Assembly (NCBI RefSeq): GCF_900107415.1
Contig: NZ_FNPX01000018.1
Location: 1 to 64,000 of the forward strand
Reading direction: 5' to 3'
Length of the DNA stretch: 64,000 nucleotides
Origin: Jannaschia faecimaris
GTDB taxonomy: Bacteria > Pseudomonadota > Alphaproteobacteria > Rhodobacterales > Rhodobacteraceae
The notes under the pieces were generated by a model. The model was not told the DNA's origin. It searched no databases and saw only the letters and a list, made by a program, of their open reading frames with translations. The translations under genes were made by a program, and so were the position numbers. This document shows positions 51,399 through 59,649 of this stretch, piece after piece (the first letter of the stretch is position 1; each line of letters begins with the position of its first letter).

Positions 51399-53828
51399 AT
51401 GAACGATTTCGACGACTCAGACGCCTTCGAGGCGGCATCCCTGTCCTCGCGCGCGATGGCCGCACGGCCCGCGCCGTACCTCGACGGGTTGAACGCGGCG
51501 CAAATGCAGGCGGTTAACACCTTGGATGGCCCCGTTTTGATGCTGGCGGGTGCGGGAACGGGCAAGACCCGCGCACTCACTGCGCGGATCGCGCACCTGA
51601 TGGCGCAGGGTAAGGCGCGCCCCAACGAGATTCTGGCCGTGACCTTCACTAACAAGGCCGCCCGCGAGATGCGCAACCGTGTCGGTTCCATGATGGGTGA
51701 GGTTGCGGAGGGAATGCCCTGGCTGGGCACCTTTCACTCGGTCTGCGTAAAGCTATTGCGGCGCCACGCCGAATTGGTGGGGCGTACGGTGTCCGATCCG
51801 TTACTGGAGTCGGGCACGCGCGATCTGCACCTGAAATCGAATTTCACCATTCTCGATACGGACGATCAGATTCGCCTGCTCAAGCAACTGATTGTCGCCG
51901 CCGAAATCGACGAGAAGAAATGGCCGCCGCGGATGCTGGCCGGGATCATCGATCATTGGAAGAATCGCGCGTGGACGCCCGAAAAGGTGCCCGCTTCCGA
52001 AGCGCAGGCTTTCAACGGCAAGGGCGTGGCCCTCTACCGCGAATACCAGGACCGCTTGCTGACGCTGAACGCGGTCGATTTCGGCGACCTGTTGCTGCAC
52101 GTCATCGGAATATTTCAGACGCATGATGACGTACTGGAAAAGTATCGCCGCTGGTTCCGGTATATCCTGGTGGATGAGTATCAGGACACCAACGTCGCGC
52201 AGTACATGTGGTTGCGCCTGCTGGCGGGAGGTCACCGCAACATCTGCTGCGTAGGTGACGACGATCAATCGATCTACGGTTGGCGCGGGGCCGAGGTTGG
52301 GAACATCCTGCGCTTCGAGAAGGACTTCGAGGGGGCCGAGATCATCCGGTTGGAGCAGAATTACCGCTCCACTCCCCACATCCTCGCCGCGGCCTCTGCT
52401 GTCATTGCAGGCAACAAGGGCCGGCTGGGCAAGACGCTCTGGACGCAGGAGGAAGAGGGCGAGAAAGTCCGTCTGATTGGCCATTGGGACGGCGACGAGG
52501 AAGCGCGCTGGATCGGGGAAGAGGCCGAAAGCCTGCAACGTGGGACGCGCGGTCTGGACCCGTTCTCACTGGATGACATGGCAATTCTGCTGCGCGCGTC
52601 GCACCAGATGCGCGCCTTCGAGGACCGTTTCCTGACCATCGGTCTGCCCTATCGGGTCATCGGTGGACCGCGCTTCTACGAGCGTCTCGAAATCCGTGAT
52701 GCAATGGCCTATTTCCGGATGACCGTCAGCCCGGATGACGATCTGGCATTCGAGCGGATCGTGAACACGCCCAAGCGGGGCCTAGGCGAAAAGGCGCAGC
52801 AGACCATCCAGCGCATGGCCCGTTCCAACGGCGTGTCCCTGCTGGAGGGGGCGAAGCTTTGCGTGCGGACCAAAACCATCGGCGGCAAGGGGGGCGCGGC
52901 CCTGAAGGAGCTGTGCGACGGCTTCGACCGCTGGCGTGAGCAATTGCTGGACGGGCGCGATCACATCCACCTGGCCGAGGAAATCCTGGACGAGTCGGGC
53001 TACACAACATTTTGGCAGAACGAAAAGACGCCGGAAGCGCCGGGTCGGCTGGAAAACCTAAAGGAATTGGTCAAGGCGCTGGAAGGGTTCGAGAACCTTC
53101 AGGGCTTTCTCGAACACGTCTCGCTCATCATGGATAACGAGACGACTCAGGATGAACCCATGATCACCCTGATGACCCTGCATGGGGCCAAGGGGCTGGA
53201 GTTTCCGGTCGTGTTCCTGCCGGGATGGGAAGACGGGCTCTTTCCCTCGCAGCGCTCAATGGACGAGTCGGGCCTCAAGGGGTTGGAGGAAGAACGTCGC
53301 TTGGCCTACGTCGGCATCACGCGTGCGGAGCGGATTTGCACCATAAGCTTCGCCGCCAACCGCCGCGTCTATGGCCAATGGCAATCGGCGCTGCCCAGCC
53401 GATTCATCGACGAATTGCCCGAAGCGCACGTTGAGATTCTGACGCCGCCCGGCTTGTACGGTGGTGGTTTCGGCGCGACTGGCATGGCCGCCGCGCAAAA
53501 CGATGCGATGTCGGGCGGAGTGGAAAGCAACCTGCAGGAGAAGGCGGCCAAGGCCGACGTTTATAATTCCCCCGGTTGGCGGCGCCTGCAATCCAGAAAC
53601 GCGCGCCCCATGATGCAGCCATCGGAAAGCCGGAACCTGACCATAGACGCCACGGCCGTTTCGGCCTTTGCCGTGGGCGACCGCGTGTTTCACAACAAAT
53701 TCGGTTACGGACATGTTCAGGCAATCGAAGGCGACAAGCTGGACGTCGCTTTCGAAAAGGCGGGCACGAAGAAGATAGTCGGAAGGTTTCTTGTGCCGGC
53801 GGCACAGGCTGGCGACGTCCCGTTCTGA
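51399..53828 (+). CDS. uvrD: ATP-dependent DNA helicase UvrD/PcrA type
   Basis: The protein has 809 residues from the ATG at 51399. It is a superfamily 1A helicase: L-N-A-A-Q-M-Q-A-V (Q motif), Walker A G-A-G-T-G-K-T (51-57), motif II V-D-E-Y-Q-D-T-N, motif III G-D-D-D-Q-S-I-Y-G-W-R-G-A, motif V L-M-T-L-H-G-A-K-G-L-E-F, motif VI Y-V-G-I-T-R-A. The C-terminal 60 residues contain a Tudor-like tail (G-D-R-V-F-H-N-K-F-G-Y-G) that in PcrA/UvrD binds RNA polymerase. Roles: mismatch and excision repair, fork rescue. Its stop lies only 32 bases from the end of the convergent small RNA array. Confidence 0.94.
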   Translation: MNDFDDSDAFEAASLSSRAMAARPAPYLDGLNAAQMQAVNTLDGPVLMLAGAGTGKTRALTARIAHLMAQGKARPNEILAVTFTNKAAREMRNRVGSMMGEVAEGMPWLGTFHSVCVKLLRRHAELVGRTVSDPLLESGTRDLHLKSNFTILDTDDQIRLLKQLIVAAEIDEKKWPPRMLAGIIDHWKNRAWTPEKVPASEAQAFNGKGVALYREYQDRLLTLNAVDFGDLLLHVIGIFQTHDDVLEKYRRWFRYILVDEYQDTNVAQYMWLRLLAGGHRNICCVGDDDQSIYGWRGAEVGNILRFEKDFEGAEIIRLEQNYRSTPHILAAASAVIAGNKGRLGKTLWTQEEEGEKVRLIGHWDGDEEARWIGEEAESLQRGTRGLDPFSLDDMAILLRASHQMRAFEDRFLTIGLPYRVIGGPRFYERLEIRDAMAYFRMTVSPDDDLAFERIVNTPKRGLGEKAQQTIQRMARSNGVSLLEGAKLCVRTKTIGGKGGAALKELCDGFDRWREQLLDGRDHIHLAEEILDESGYTTFWQNEKTPEAPGRLENLKELVKALEGFENLQGFLEHVSLIMDNETTQDEPMITLMTLHGAKGLEFPVVFLPGWEDGLFPSQRSMDESGLKGLEEERRLAYVGITRAERICTISFAANRRVYGQWQSALPSRFIDELPEAHVEILTPPGLYGGGFGATGMAAAQNDAMSGGVESNLQEKAAKADVYNSPGWRRLQSRNARPMMQPSESRNLTIDATAVSAFAVGDRVFHNKFGYGHVQAIEGDKLDVAFEKAGTKKIVGRFLVPAAQAGDVPF

Positions 53829-53859
53829 CCCAACACGTACAAGATCCACGGAAATGAAA

Positions 53860-53897
53860 AAGCCGCGATGCCCAAGGGAGGAGGGGCATCGCGGCTT
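53860..53897 (-). terminator. Last hairpin of the array, doubling as intrinsic terminator
   Basis: A perfect 13-base-pair stem (53860-53872 with 53885-53897, core AGCCGCGATGCC) closes a 12-base loop containing CCTCCTCCC on the minus strand. A TTTTT run follows the stem on that strand, ending the operon just short of uvrD. On the plus strand the stem ends in CTTCTT and may also help end the uvrD mRNA. Confidence 0.92.
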
Positions 53898-54233
53898 CTT
53901 GCTGTTGGTGCGGTCCGAGGGAGGTCGGATCGCACCGGTTCGACGTCCGGGCCTAAAGGGAGGAGGTGGCCCGTGGTCGAATTCTGTTACCGAACATGCG
54001 CGGGGCACAGTTGGTTCCCAAATTTCTTATGAAGGTTCCGACGGTGCCCTAAAGGGAGGAGGAGAGCACCGTCGGTTCCTTCGAAACGCCTGTTCCCCAA
54101 GGGAGGAGGAGAGGTCCAGGCGCGGTCCCGACCCAAGGGAGGAAGGGTCGGTAGAGTTGCGACAGCGGATCAAGGGAGGAGGAGATCGCCGTCGCGCATC
54201 CCACTGCCGCCTAAAGGGAGGAGGCGGCGACAG
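53860..54233 (-). ncRNA. Array of eight CCUCCUCCC-loop small RNA hairpins (Cuckoo/CcsR type)
   Basis: Reading along the minus strand after the DUF1127 gene, eight hairpins occur: 54233-54204, 54195-54159, 54151-54128, 54122-54087, 54079-54034, 53979-53941, 53936-53907 and 53897-53860. Every loop carries CCTCCTCCC or a close form (CCTCCC in the seventh, TTCCTCCC in the third); stems differ in sequence but pair well. This is the layout of the CcsR1-4 RNAs of R. sphaeroides, cotranscribed with DUF1127 protein CcaF1 from a stress promoter and titrating or pairing with Shine-Dalgarno-like sequences. Four hairpins are known there; eight here is a clear expansion. The loops are complementary to ribosome-binding purine runs. 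Targets are unknown. Confidence 0.88.
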
Positions 54234-54242
54234 AGGGTGTTC

Positions 54243-54464
54243 TTATTTGCCGTAAGCCGCTTCGTACGCGACGCTGTGGATCATCGAACGGCTCAGGCCC
54301 AGATCGGCCAGGTCGCGGTTGGAAAGGGCGGCCAATTCGTTCATCGTGCGGCGATACACGCGCCACTTGGCGTAATCCGCTCGCGCCGCGTCGATGCGGG
54401 CGACCAGACGGTCACGAAGAGTGCTGGTGAAGGTGGCCGAATTGCCGTAAAAAGTGCTAGCCAT
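54243..54464 (-). CDS. DUF1127 small protein, CcaF1-like
   Basis: The protein has 73 residues from the ATG at 54464, with AGAGGAAA seven bases upstream; a longer frame to 54518 is rejected. The C-terminal half is the DUF1127 (YjiS-like) helix pair: R-R-T-M-N-E-L-A-A-L-S-N-R-D-L-A-D-L-G-L-S-R-S-M-I. The N-terminal half is basic. In R. sphaeroides the homologous gene at the head of the CcsR array encodes CcaF1, an RNA-binding protein acting in small RNA maturation. The stop lies ten bases from the first hairpin of the array. Confidence 0.92.
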   Translation of the reverse strand: MASTFYGNSATFTSTLRDRLVARIDAARADYAKWRVYRRTMNELAALSNRDLADLGLSRSMIHSVAYEAAYGK

Positions 54465-54564
54465 GATCGTTTCCTCTTGGATGAGGCGCTTTTTGCCTCG
54501 ATTGCGTCCCGGCCCCATTGCCGGTCAGCCTGTGTTTCGTTGATTAGAAGATGGCGCTAACGCT

Positions 54565-54592
54565 GCATATGCACAATCCCCGGATGGCTCAA
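54565..54592 (-). promoter_or_regulatory. Candidate stress-type promoter for the DUF1127-small RNA operon
   Basis: On the minus strand TTGAGC (54592-54587), a 16-base spacer and ATATGC (54570-54565) lie about 100 bases upstream of the DUF1127 start. The leader between contains a small GAGGC/GCCTC hairpin (54483-54499). In R. sphaeroides this operon uses RpoHI/RpoHII promoters. The match here is weak and by eye only. Confidence 0.3.
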
Positions 54593-54685
54593 TGCCGCTA
54601 TGCAGCATTTGCATGGCGGACGTAGCGTCTCGTGGCTTGTTTTTTTTCAGGTCACTCCAAGTGGCTCTCCGGGAGGTGCCCTGAC

Positions 54686-55876
54686 ATGAGCGCGTTGAGC
54701 CACACGGGTTTCCGGGCCTATTTCTTTGCCGCCGTGCCTTTGGTTCAGGCGCTCTGGGCGCAGCGGGTCACGATCGGCTGGCTGGCCTGGGATGTATCGG
54801 GGTCGCCGGCCTTTGTGGGGCTGGTGGCAGCACTCGGCCTTGCGCCCTCGATCCTGGCGGGTCCGGTATTCGGGGTTCTGGTTGACCGGGCCGATATTCG
54901 GACCGCGTTGCGCCTTACCTCGGGTTCGATGTGTCTTCTGCTGGTGATTGCGGCACTCGTTGCCGGCGGGCCGGGTCTTGGCAAGACAGGGTTGGTGATC
55001 CTGGCGCTGGCCATCGGGCTGATCACCGCGGCGCACCACCCTGTGCGCATGTCACTTGGTCCGCGCCTCGTGCCGCGCCAAGACGTCCGAAACGTGGTTG
55101 CACTGTCGGCCCTCAATTTCAACCTGGGGCGGATGATAGGTCCGGTTCTAACCGGGATAGCGATTGCGGCGTTCGGGGTTGTTGCTACGCTTTGGCTCTC
55201 GGCGGCACTTTATGTGCCGATGCTGATTGCTGTTCGCTGGATGGACCCGCGCGACCTGCCGCAAGGAAGGCGGGTTTCCATCTTGAACGGGATCGGAGAG
55301 GGGCTGGCCTACATCGCTCGCACCCCGGTCGCGCGGCAGGCCTTGGTCCTGACGTTTGCGATTGCCGTCCTGGTGCGCGGATATCTGGAGCTTTTGCCCG
55401 TCATGGCCGAAGGCGTCCACGGCCGTGGCGCGGAGGGATTGGGTCTGTTGACGGCAGCCGCCGGTGCGGGCGCATTGTTGGCCGCGGTGGCCAAGACTGC
55501 GGGCGCGGGGCAGGGCGGTATCCCCCCGATCACCCGTGTCGTTCTGGTCTGCGGTGTGCTGACGCTGACGGGTCTGGGTATGTCGCAGGGGTGGTGGGCC
55601 GCGCTGGTCTGGACGGCAATTGCCGGTTTTGCGTCGACCTTCTGCGGCGTGGGCCTGCAAGCCGCCGTGCAGGAGGACTTGCCGGATGCATTGCGCGGGC
55701 GCGTGATGTCGCTGTGGGTGGTTGTCGGGATCGGGGCCGTTGCACTGGGGTCAGGGGCGCTGGGCTGGCTGGCGGCACTCTTTGGATTGATGCCGGTTCT
55801 GATCTGGTCAGGCGCGCTTGGTGGCATCGTCGCACTCGTGATGGTCTTGCCTTCGCGAGACTGGGGGGCCACCTAG
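54686..55876 (+). CDS. Major facilitator superfamily transporter (EntS-like)
   Basis: The protein has 396 residues from the ATG at 54686, nine bases after GGGAGG. About twelve membrane segments. The phrases A-L-S-A-L-N-F-N-L-G-R-M-I-G-P and L-P-D-A-L-R-G-R-V-M-S-L-W belong to the DHA3/EntS branch, whose members export siderophores or drugs. There is no siderophore gene nearby, so the substrate is open. It precedes the mrp gene by 22 bases and could share its transcript. Confidence 0.88.
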   Translation: MSALSHTGFRAYFFAAVPLVQALWAQRVTIGWLAWDVSGSPAFVGLVAALGLAPSILAGPVFGVLVDRADIRTALRLTSGSMCLLLVIAALVAGGPGLGKTGLVILALAIGLITAAHHPVRMSLGPRLVPRQDVRNVVALSALNFNLGRMIGPVLTGIAIAAFGVVATLWLSAALYVPMLIAVRWMDPRDLPQGRRVSILNGIGEGLAYIARTPVARQALVLTFAIAVLVRGYLELLPVMAEGVHGRGAEGLGLLTAAAGAGALLAAVAKTAGAGQGGIPPITRVVLVCGVLTLTGLGMSQGWWAALVWTAIAGFASTFCGVGLQAAVQEDLPDALRGRVMSLWVVVGIGAVALGSGALGWLAALFGLMPVLIWSGALGGIVALVMVLPSRDWGAT

Positions 55877-55898
55877 CGCATAACCGAAAGGACCCGAC

Positions 55899-56975
55899 AT
55901 GAGCCTCAGCCATGATGAAGTGACCCGCGCCCTGACCACGATTCAGGTGCCCGGCGGCGGCAACCTCGTTTCGGAAGACATGATCCGTGCTCTGATCGTG
56001 GATGGGGATGCGGTTCGTTTCGTGATTGAGGTGCCGTCGGTCGAGATCGCCAAGGTCTCTGAGCCGCTGCGCGCCGCCTCAGAAGCCGCCGTTGCCGCGA
56101 TTCCCGGCGCGGCTCGGGTTCAGGCGGTGCTGACGGCCCCCACTGCCGAGAAGGCACCCCCATCGCTCAAGGTCGGCGGACATCCCAAGCCACAGGACGG
56201 ACCAATGCGCATTCCCGGCGTGAAGCAGGTGATCGCCATCGCGTCGGGCAAGGGCGGCGTCGGCAAATCTACGGTCAGCTCCAACCTTGCGGTGGCGCTG
56301 ATGCGGCAGGGTAAGAAGGTGGGCCTGCTGGATGCCGATATTCACGGCCCCAGCCAACCGCGCATGATGGGCGCATCGCAGCGTCCGGCCTCGCCCGATG
56401 GCAAGTCGATCATCCCTCTTCGGGCGCACGGAATCACGCTTATGTCGATCGGCCTGATGCTGGCCGAGGACAAGGCCGTCATCTGGCGTGGGCCGATGCT
56501 GATGGGCGCGCTGCAACAGATGATGGGGCAGGTGCAGTGGGATCATCACGACGGCGAATTGGATTTCCTGATCGTCGATCTGCCGCCGGGCACGGGTGAT
56601 GTGCAGCTTACGCTTTGCACAAAGGCGGTCGTGGCCGGGGCAATCGTCGTCTCAACGCCACAGGATGTTGCCCTGCTGGATGCGCGCAAGGCGCTCGACA
56701 TGTTCGCGACGATGAAGACACCGGTCTTGGGCCTGATCGAGAATATGTCGATGTTCCATTGCCCCGATTGCGGGCACGAGGCACATATTTTCGGTCACGG
56801 CGGAGTGGCGCAGGAGGCAAAGCGCCTCGGCTTGCCGTTCCTCGGGGCCTTGCCCATCGACCTGGAGACGCGCCTGGCGGGTGATGGTGGAGTACCGGTT
56901 GCATTGGGGGACGGGGCGATGGCCAACGCGTTCGCCGATCTGGCCGGAAAACTTGTCGCAATGTCGCCGGCGTGA
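55899..56975 (+). CDS. Mrp/ApbC family iron-sulfur cluster carrier ATPase
   Basis: The protein has 358 residues. The N-terminal domain (about 1-85) is of the MIP18/DUF59 type, a linker with G-H-P-K-P follows, then a ParA-like ATPase with [11 protein letters not shown] (116-126). C-P-D-C (in M-F-H-C-P-D-C-G-H) supplies the CxxC that bridges a 4Fe-4S cluster between two subunits. Such proteins carry clusters to apo-enzymes. The start codon lies 22 bases after the MFS gene stop with AAAGGA upstream. Confidence 0.94.
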   Translation: MSLSHDEVTRALTTIQVPGGGNLVSEDMIRALIVDGDAVRFVIEVPSVEIAKVSEPLRAASEAAVAAIPGAARVQAVLTAPTAEKAPPSLKVGGHPKPQDGPMRIPGVKQVIAIASGKGGVGKSTVSSNLAVALMRQGKKVGLLDADIHGPSQPRMMGASQRPASPDGKSIIPLRAHGITLMSIGLMLAEDKAVIWRGPMLMGALQQMMGQVQWDHHDGELDFLIVDLPPGTGDVQLTLCTKAVVAGAIVVSTPQDVALLDARKALDMFATMKTPVLGLIENMSMFHCPDCGHEAHIFGHGGVAQEAKRLGLPFLGALPIDLETRLAGDGGVPVALGDGAMANAFADLAGKLVAMSPA

Positions 56976-57721
56976 TTGCCTGAACGGGATTTCATGCCAC
57001 CGGCGGGACCGCGTGCCACGTGTAGGGTTTATCACCCCGCGCGATTGGCCTTATCGGGGAGCGAATCTTTGGCCGAAAGCGGGGACGTAAAGCTGCGAAC
57101 CCGATTCGAATAACAAGATATCCGCTGATTCCGTTTGTTTGCTGGTTTCTCCGGTCATTTGGCGCGTCAGATTCGGGCCTGGGGGAAGTTGGTCCCACTC
57201 CTCTCCAGGACGTAATGGCTACTTTCTGTGCGGAATCTGCAACGGAAATCTCGGAGAGATGCAATCTCATTTGAAGTGACTTCAGGGCAAAACCTGCCAC
57301 GTATGGGGATATAGGGCACCATATATTGTGCCAGTATTCGTTATTCACAGGTTTGCCCACAGGCTGTGGATAACATTTATGGGATGAAGTGGCATAAAGG
57401 GGCTTCCCTGACCGTTCTTCGCGTGGCATCAACATTACACAGAGCACGGGGAGGAAAGAGACATAGATCTCAGACCCCTAAGAAAATGAGGCAGGTCGAA
57501 AACAGGCACCCCCCAAATCGTCTCTGGACGACAGAAGATCCGAAGCGCGCATCGACCAGACATCCCCCCAGGTGACTGCGCGCCGACGACGCCCGACTTG
57601 TGTCCGAGCAGGCACAGAATGGGAGCATAGGGCGGATCGGGTTTTGGCAGACACCCGGTCCGTCCTTTTCCGTTTCTAGGGGAGAATCGCGCACAAGGCG
57701 TCAAGGTAAGGCAGTCCGGGT
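56976..57721. other. 746-base intergenic region upstream of the dcw cluster
   Basis: No convincing gene on either strand; the open frames are short and without motifs. AT-richer DNA at 57290-57400 holds the DnaA boxes listed separately. The region should contain the mraZ promoter and its MraZ-binding repeats, but the canonical TGGGN direct repeats are not obvious to me. GGGGAG at 57679-57684 and AGGTAAGG at 57704-57711 lie close to the mraZ start. Confidence 0.45.
57341..57373. promoter_or_regulatory. Two inverted DnaA boxes upstream of mraZ
   Basis: TTATTCACA (57341-57349) matches the DnaA box consensus TTATNCACA on the plus strand and TGTGGATAA (57365-57373) is the perfect box TTATCCACA on the minus strand. 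A weaker TTGCCCACA lies between. They are separated by 15 bases in AT-rich DNA, 350 bases before mraZ. Possible DnaA control of division genes. Confidence 0.5.
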
Positions 57722-58228
57722 TTGGAGCAACGCTTCCGAGGCACAAGCACCCACAAGGTGGACGCGAAGGGCAGAGTTTCGATTCCTGCCGATTTTCGCC
57801 GTGTGCTCGACGCCTGTGACCCGGGGCGCGACGGTGGCGTAAATCCCCGCTTGGTCCTGTGCTTCGGCGATCCGCGCTTTCCCTATTTCACCGCCTACAC
57901 AATCGAGGGCGTGGCCGAGATCGGCGAGATGATCGAGGATATGGACGAAGGTGACCCCCACCGCGAGGCGCTGGAGGATTATTTCTACAGCGACGCGGAA
58001 ACCGTCGGCATCGACGACAGCGGCCGACTTATCCTGAACGCTGGGTTACGGGCGCGCATTGGTGTCACTGATCAGGCGACGTTCGCAGGCAAGGGCAAGA
58101 CCTTCCGCATATATTCGCCCGCCGCGCCTGAGCAGGCGACGAGCCGACTGGGCAGCGTTCTGGCCGAATTGCCGGAAAATGTGCCCATCACCTCTCTGCT
58201 GCCGAAAAAGCGCCGCACGCCGGAGTGA
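57722..58228 (+). CDS. mraZ: Division/cell wall cluster regulator MraZ
   Basis: The protein has 168 residues. The start is TTG at 57722: it gives the family N-terminus x-E-Q-R-F-R-G-T-S-T-H-K-V-D-A-K-G-R, and AGGTAAGG lies about ten bases upstream; no in-frame ATG or GTG fits better. Two SpoVT/AbrB-like half repeats are seen (K-V-D-A-K-G-R-V-S-I-P-A near 12-23 and I-D-D-S-G-R-L-I-L-N near 98-107). MraZ is a DNA-binding regulator of the dcw operon that it heads. rsmH follows after three bases. Confidence 0.93.
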   Translation: MEQRFRGTSTHKVDAKGRVSIPADFRRVLDACDPGRDGGVNPRLVLCFGDPRFPYFTAYTIEGVAEIGEMIEDMDEGDPHREALEDYFYSDAETVGIDDSGRLILNAGLRARIGVTDQATFAGKGKTFRIYSPAAPEQATSRLGSVLAELPENVPITSLLPKKRRTPE

Positions 58229-58231
58229 ACC

Positions 58232-59206
58232 ATGCCCACTGAGTCCGCCGCGCCACATGTTCCTGTTCTTCTGACGGCGATTCTGGAAAACGTGGCCCCG
58301 GTTCGGGGCGTGTGGTTGGATGGAACCATGGGCGCCGGGGGATACACCCGGGGGTTGCTGGAGGCGGGCGCGGACCGGGTGATCGGTCTGGACCGCGATC
58401 CATTGGCTCACCAGATGGCGCGCGATTGGGCAGACGAGCGGGTTACATTGGTGAAGAGCGTTTTCTCGAAGATGGACGAGGTTGGCGAGGCCGTGGATGG
58501 CGTCGTTCTCGACCTAGGGGTCAGTTCCATGCAGCTGGATCGCGCGGATCGCGGTTTCAGCTTTATGCGTGACGGCCCACTCGACATGCGTATGGGCGAC
58601 GAAGGGCCGACCGCTGCCGATCTGGTGAATGAATTGAGCGAGGGGGACCTGGCCGACATCCTTCACCGCTACGGCGAGGAGCGCGCGGCCCGGCGCATTG
58701 CGAAATCCATCATCAAACGCCGCGAAGAGGCCCCGTTCGAGACGACACTTGACCTGGCCGAAACGGTCGCGGCCAACCTGCCGCGACAGCGCCCGGGCCA
58801 GAGCCATCCCGCGACCCGCAGCTTTCAGGCTATCCGCATCGCGGTGAACGATGAATTTGGTGAGTTGGCCGAGGGTTTGTCCGCCGCCGAACGCACGTTG
58901 AAGTCCGGCGGCTGGCTGGCGGTCGTGTCGTTCCATTCGGTCGAGGACCGGGCCGTGAAGCGCTTCCTCACCGACCGGTCCGACAAGGGCGGTGGCGGCA
59001 GCCGTTACGCACCCGAACGGGAAGCGCGCACGCCCGCATTCGAAATCAGCCATAAGGCCATCGCCCCGACCGATGCGGAGATCGCGGCCAACCCGCGCGC
59101 CCGCTCGGCCCGCCTGCGCCTCGCGCGGCGCACCGATGCCCCGGCGGGGCAGATTGACCGGCGCGCCCTGGGCCTGCCGGCCGCGGTAAAGATTGGGGGC
59201 AAGTGA
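58232..59206 (+). CDS. rsmH: 16S rRNA (cytosine(1402)-N4)-methyltransferase
   Basis: The protein has 324 residues. [19 protein letters not shown] (SAM-binding loop, about 29-38), [10 protein letters not shown] and [11 protein letters not shown] are RsmH (MraW) signatures; [11 protein letters not shown] is near 231. It methylates C1402 of 16S rRNA and is nearly always the second gene of the dcw cluster. Overlaps ftsL by four bases. Confidence 0.97.
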   Translation: MPTESAAPHVPVLLTAILENVAPVRGVWLDGTMGAGGYTRGLLEAGADRVIGLDRDPLAHQMARDWADERVTLVKSVFSKMDEVGEAVDGVVLDLGVSSMQLDRADRGFSFMRDGPLDMRMGDEGPTAADLVNELSEGDLADILHRYGEERAARRIAKSIIKRREEAPFETTLDLAETVAANLPRQRPGQSHPATRSFQAIRIAVNDEFGELAEGLSAAERTLKSGGWLAVVSFHSVEDRAVKRFLTDRSDKGGGGSRYAPEREARTPAFEISHKAIAPTDAEIAANPRARSARLRLARRTDAPAGQIDRRALGLPAAVKIGGK

Positions 59207-59649
59207 TGCGCAGCATGTTCTACGCACTGTCCATTGCGGCTGTCGTCGGCCTGGCTTTCTGGGCTTACGATGAAGGCTATGAGACCCGGCAAACCGAACG
59301 TGAGGTTGCCCGCCTGGAACGTGAGATCGGGGCTCGTCACCAGGAACTTTCGATGCTGCGAGCGGAATGGGCCTATCTGAACCGGCCCGATCGACTGCAT
59401 GAATTGGTGGAAATGAACTTCGAGAGTCTGGGCCTGATCCCGCTGGCCCCCGATCATTTCGCGCTGATCGAACAGGTCGGCTATCCCCGGCCCGCGCCCG
59501 AAGTTCCGGTCGTGGCACGGGACCAGCAGGAAGCCCTAGAAGAAAGCATCGGCGACATCATCGTCATGACGCACCGTTTCGGGGCCGACGCCGCGCCACG
59601 CCTGATTGCGCCGCCGACACTTGCGGACGACGGGGAGCAGTTGCCATGA
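59203..59649 (+). CDS. ftsL: Cell division protein FtsL
   Basis: The protein has 148 residues: a single N-terminal membrane helix (about 4-22) and a leucine/glutamate-rich coiled coil (about 30-65), the bitopic layout of FtsL. Sequence conservation is low in this family, so position between rsmH and ftsI and topology carry the call. ATGA-type overlaps join it to rsmH and ftsI. The C-terminal 50 residues are an acidic extension. Confidence 0.88.
   Translation: MMRSMFYALSIAAVVGLAFWAYDEGYETRQTEREVARLEREIGARHQELSMLRAEWAYLNRPDRLHELVEMNFESLGLIPLAPDHFALIEQVGYPRPAPEVPVVARDQQEALEESIGDIIVMTHRFGADAAPRLIAPPTLADDGEQLP

Noticed and set aside
53860-54240. Repeated AAGGGAGGAGG strings resembling a CRISPR array or serial ribosome-binding sites
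   Set aside because: The repeats are about ten bases, unevenly spaced and flanked by complementary arms; no cas gene is near and no ORF starts after them on the plus strand. They are loops of minus-strand hairpins.
57341-57373. DnaA boxes as a replication origin
   Set aside because: Only two good boxes, no clear DNA-unwinding element and no dnaA, hemE or parAB genes nearby. A regulatory role is more modest and sufficient.
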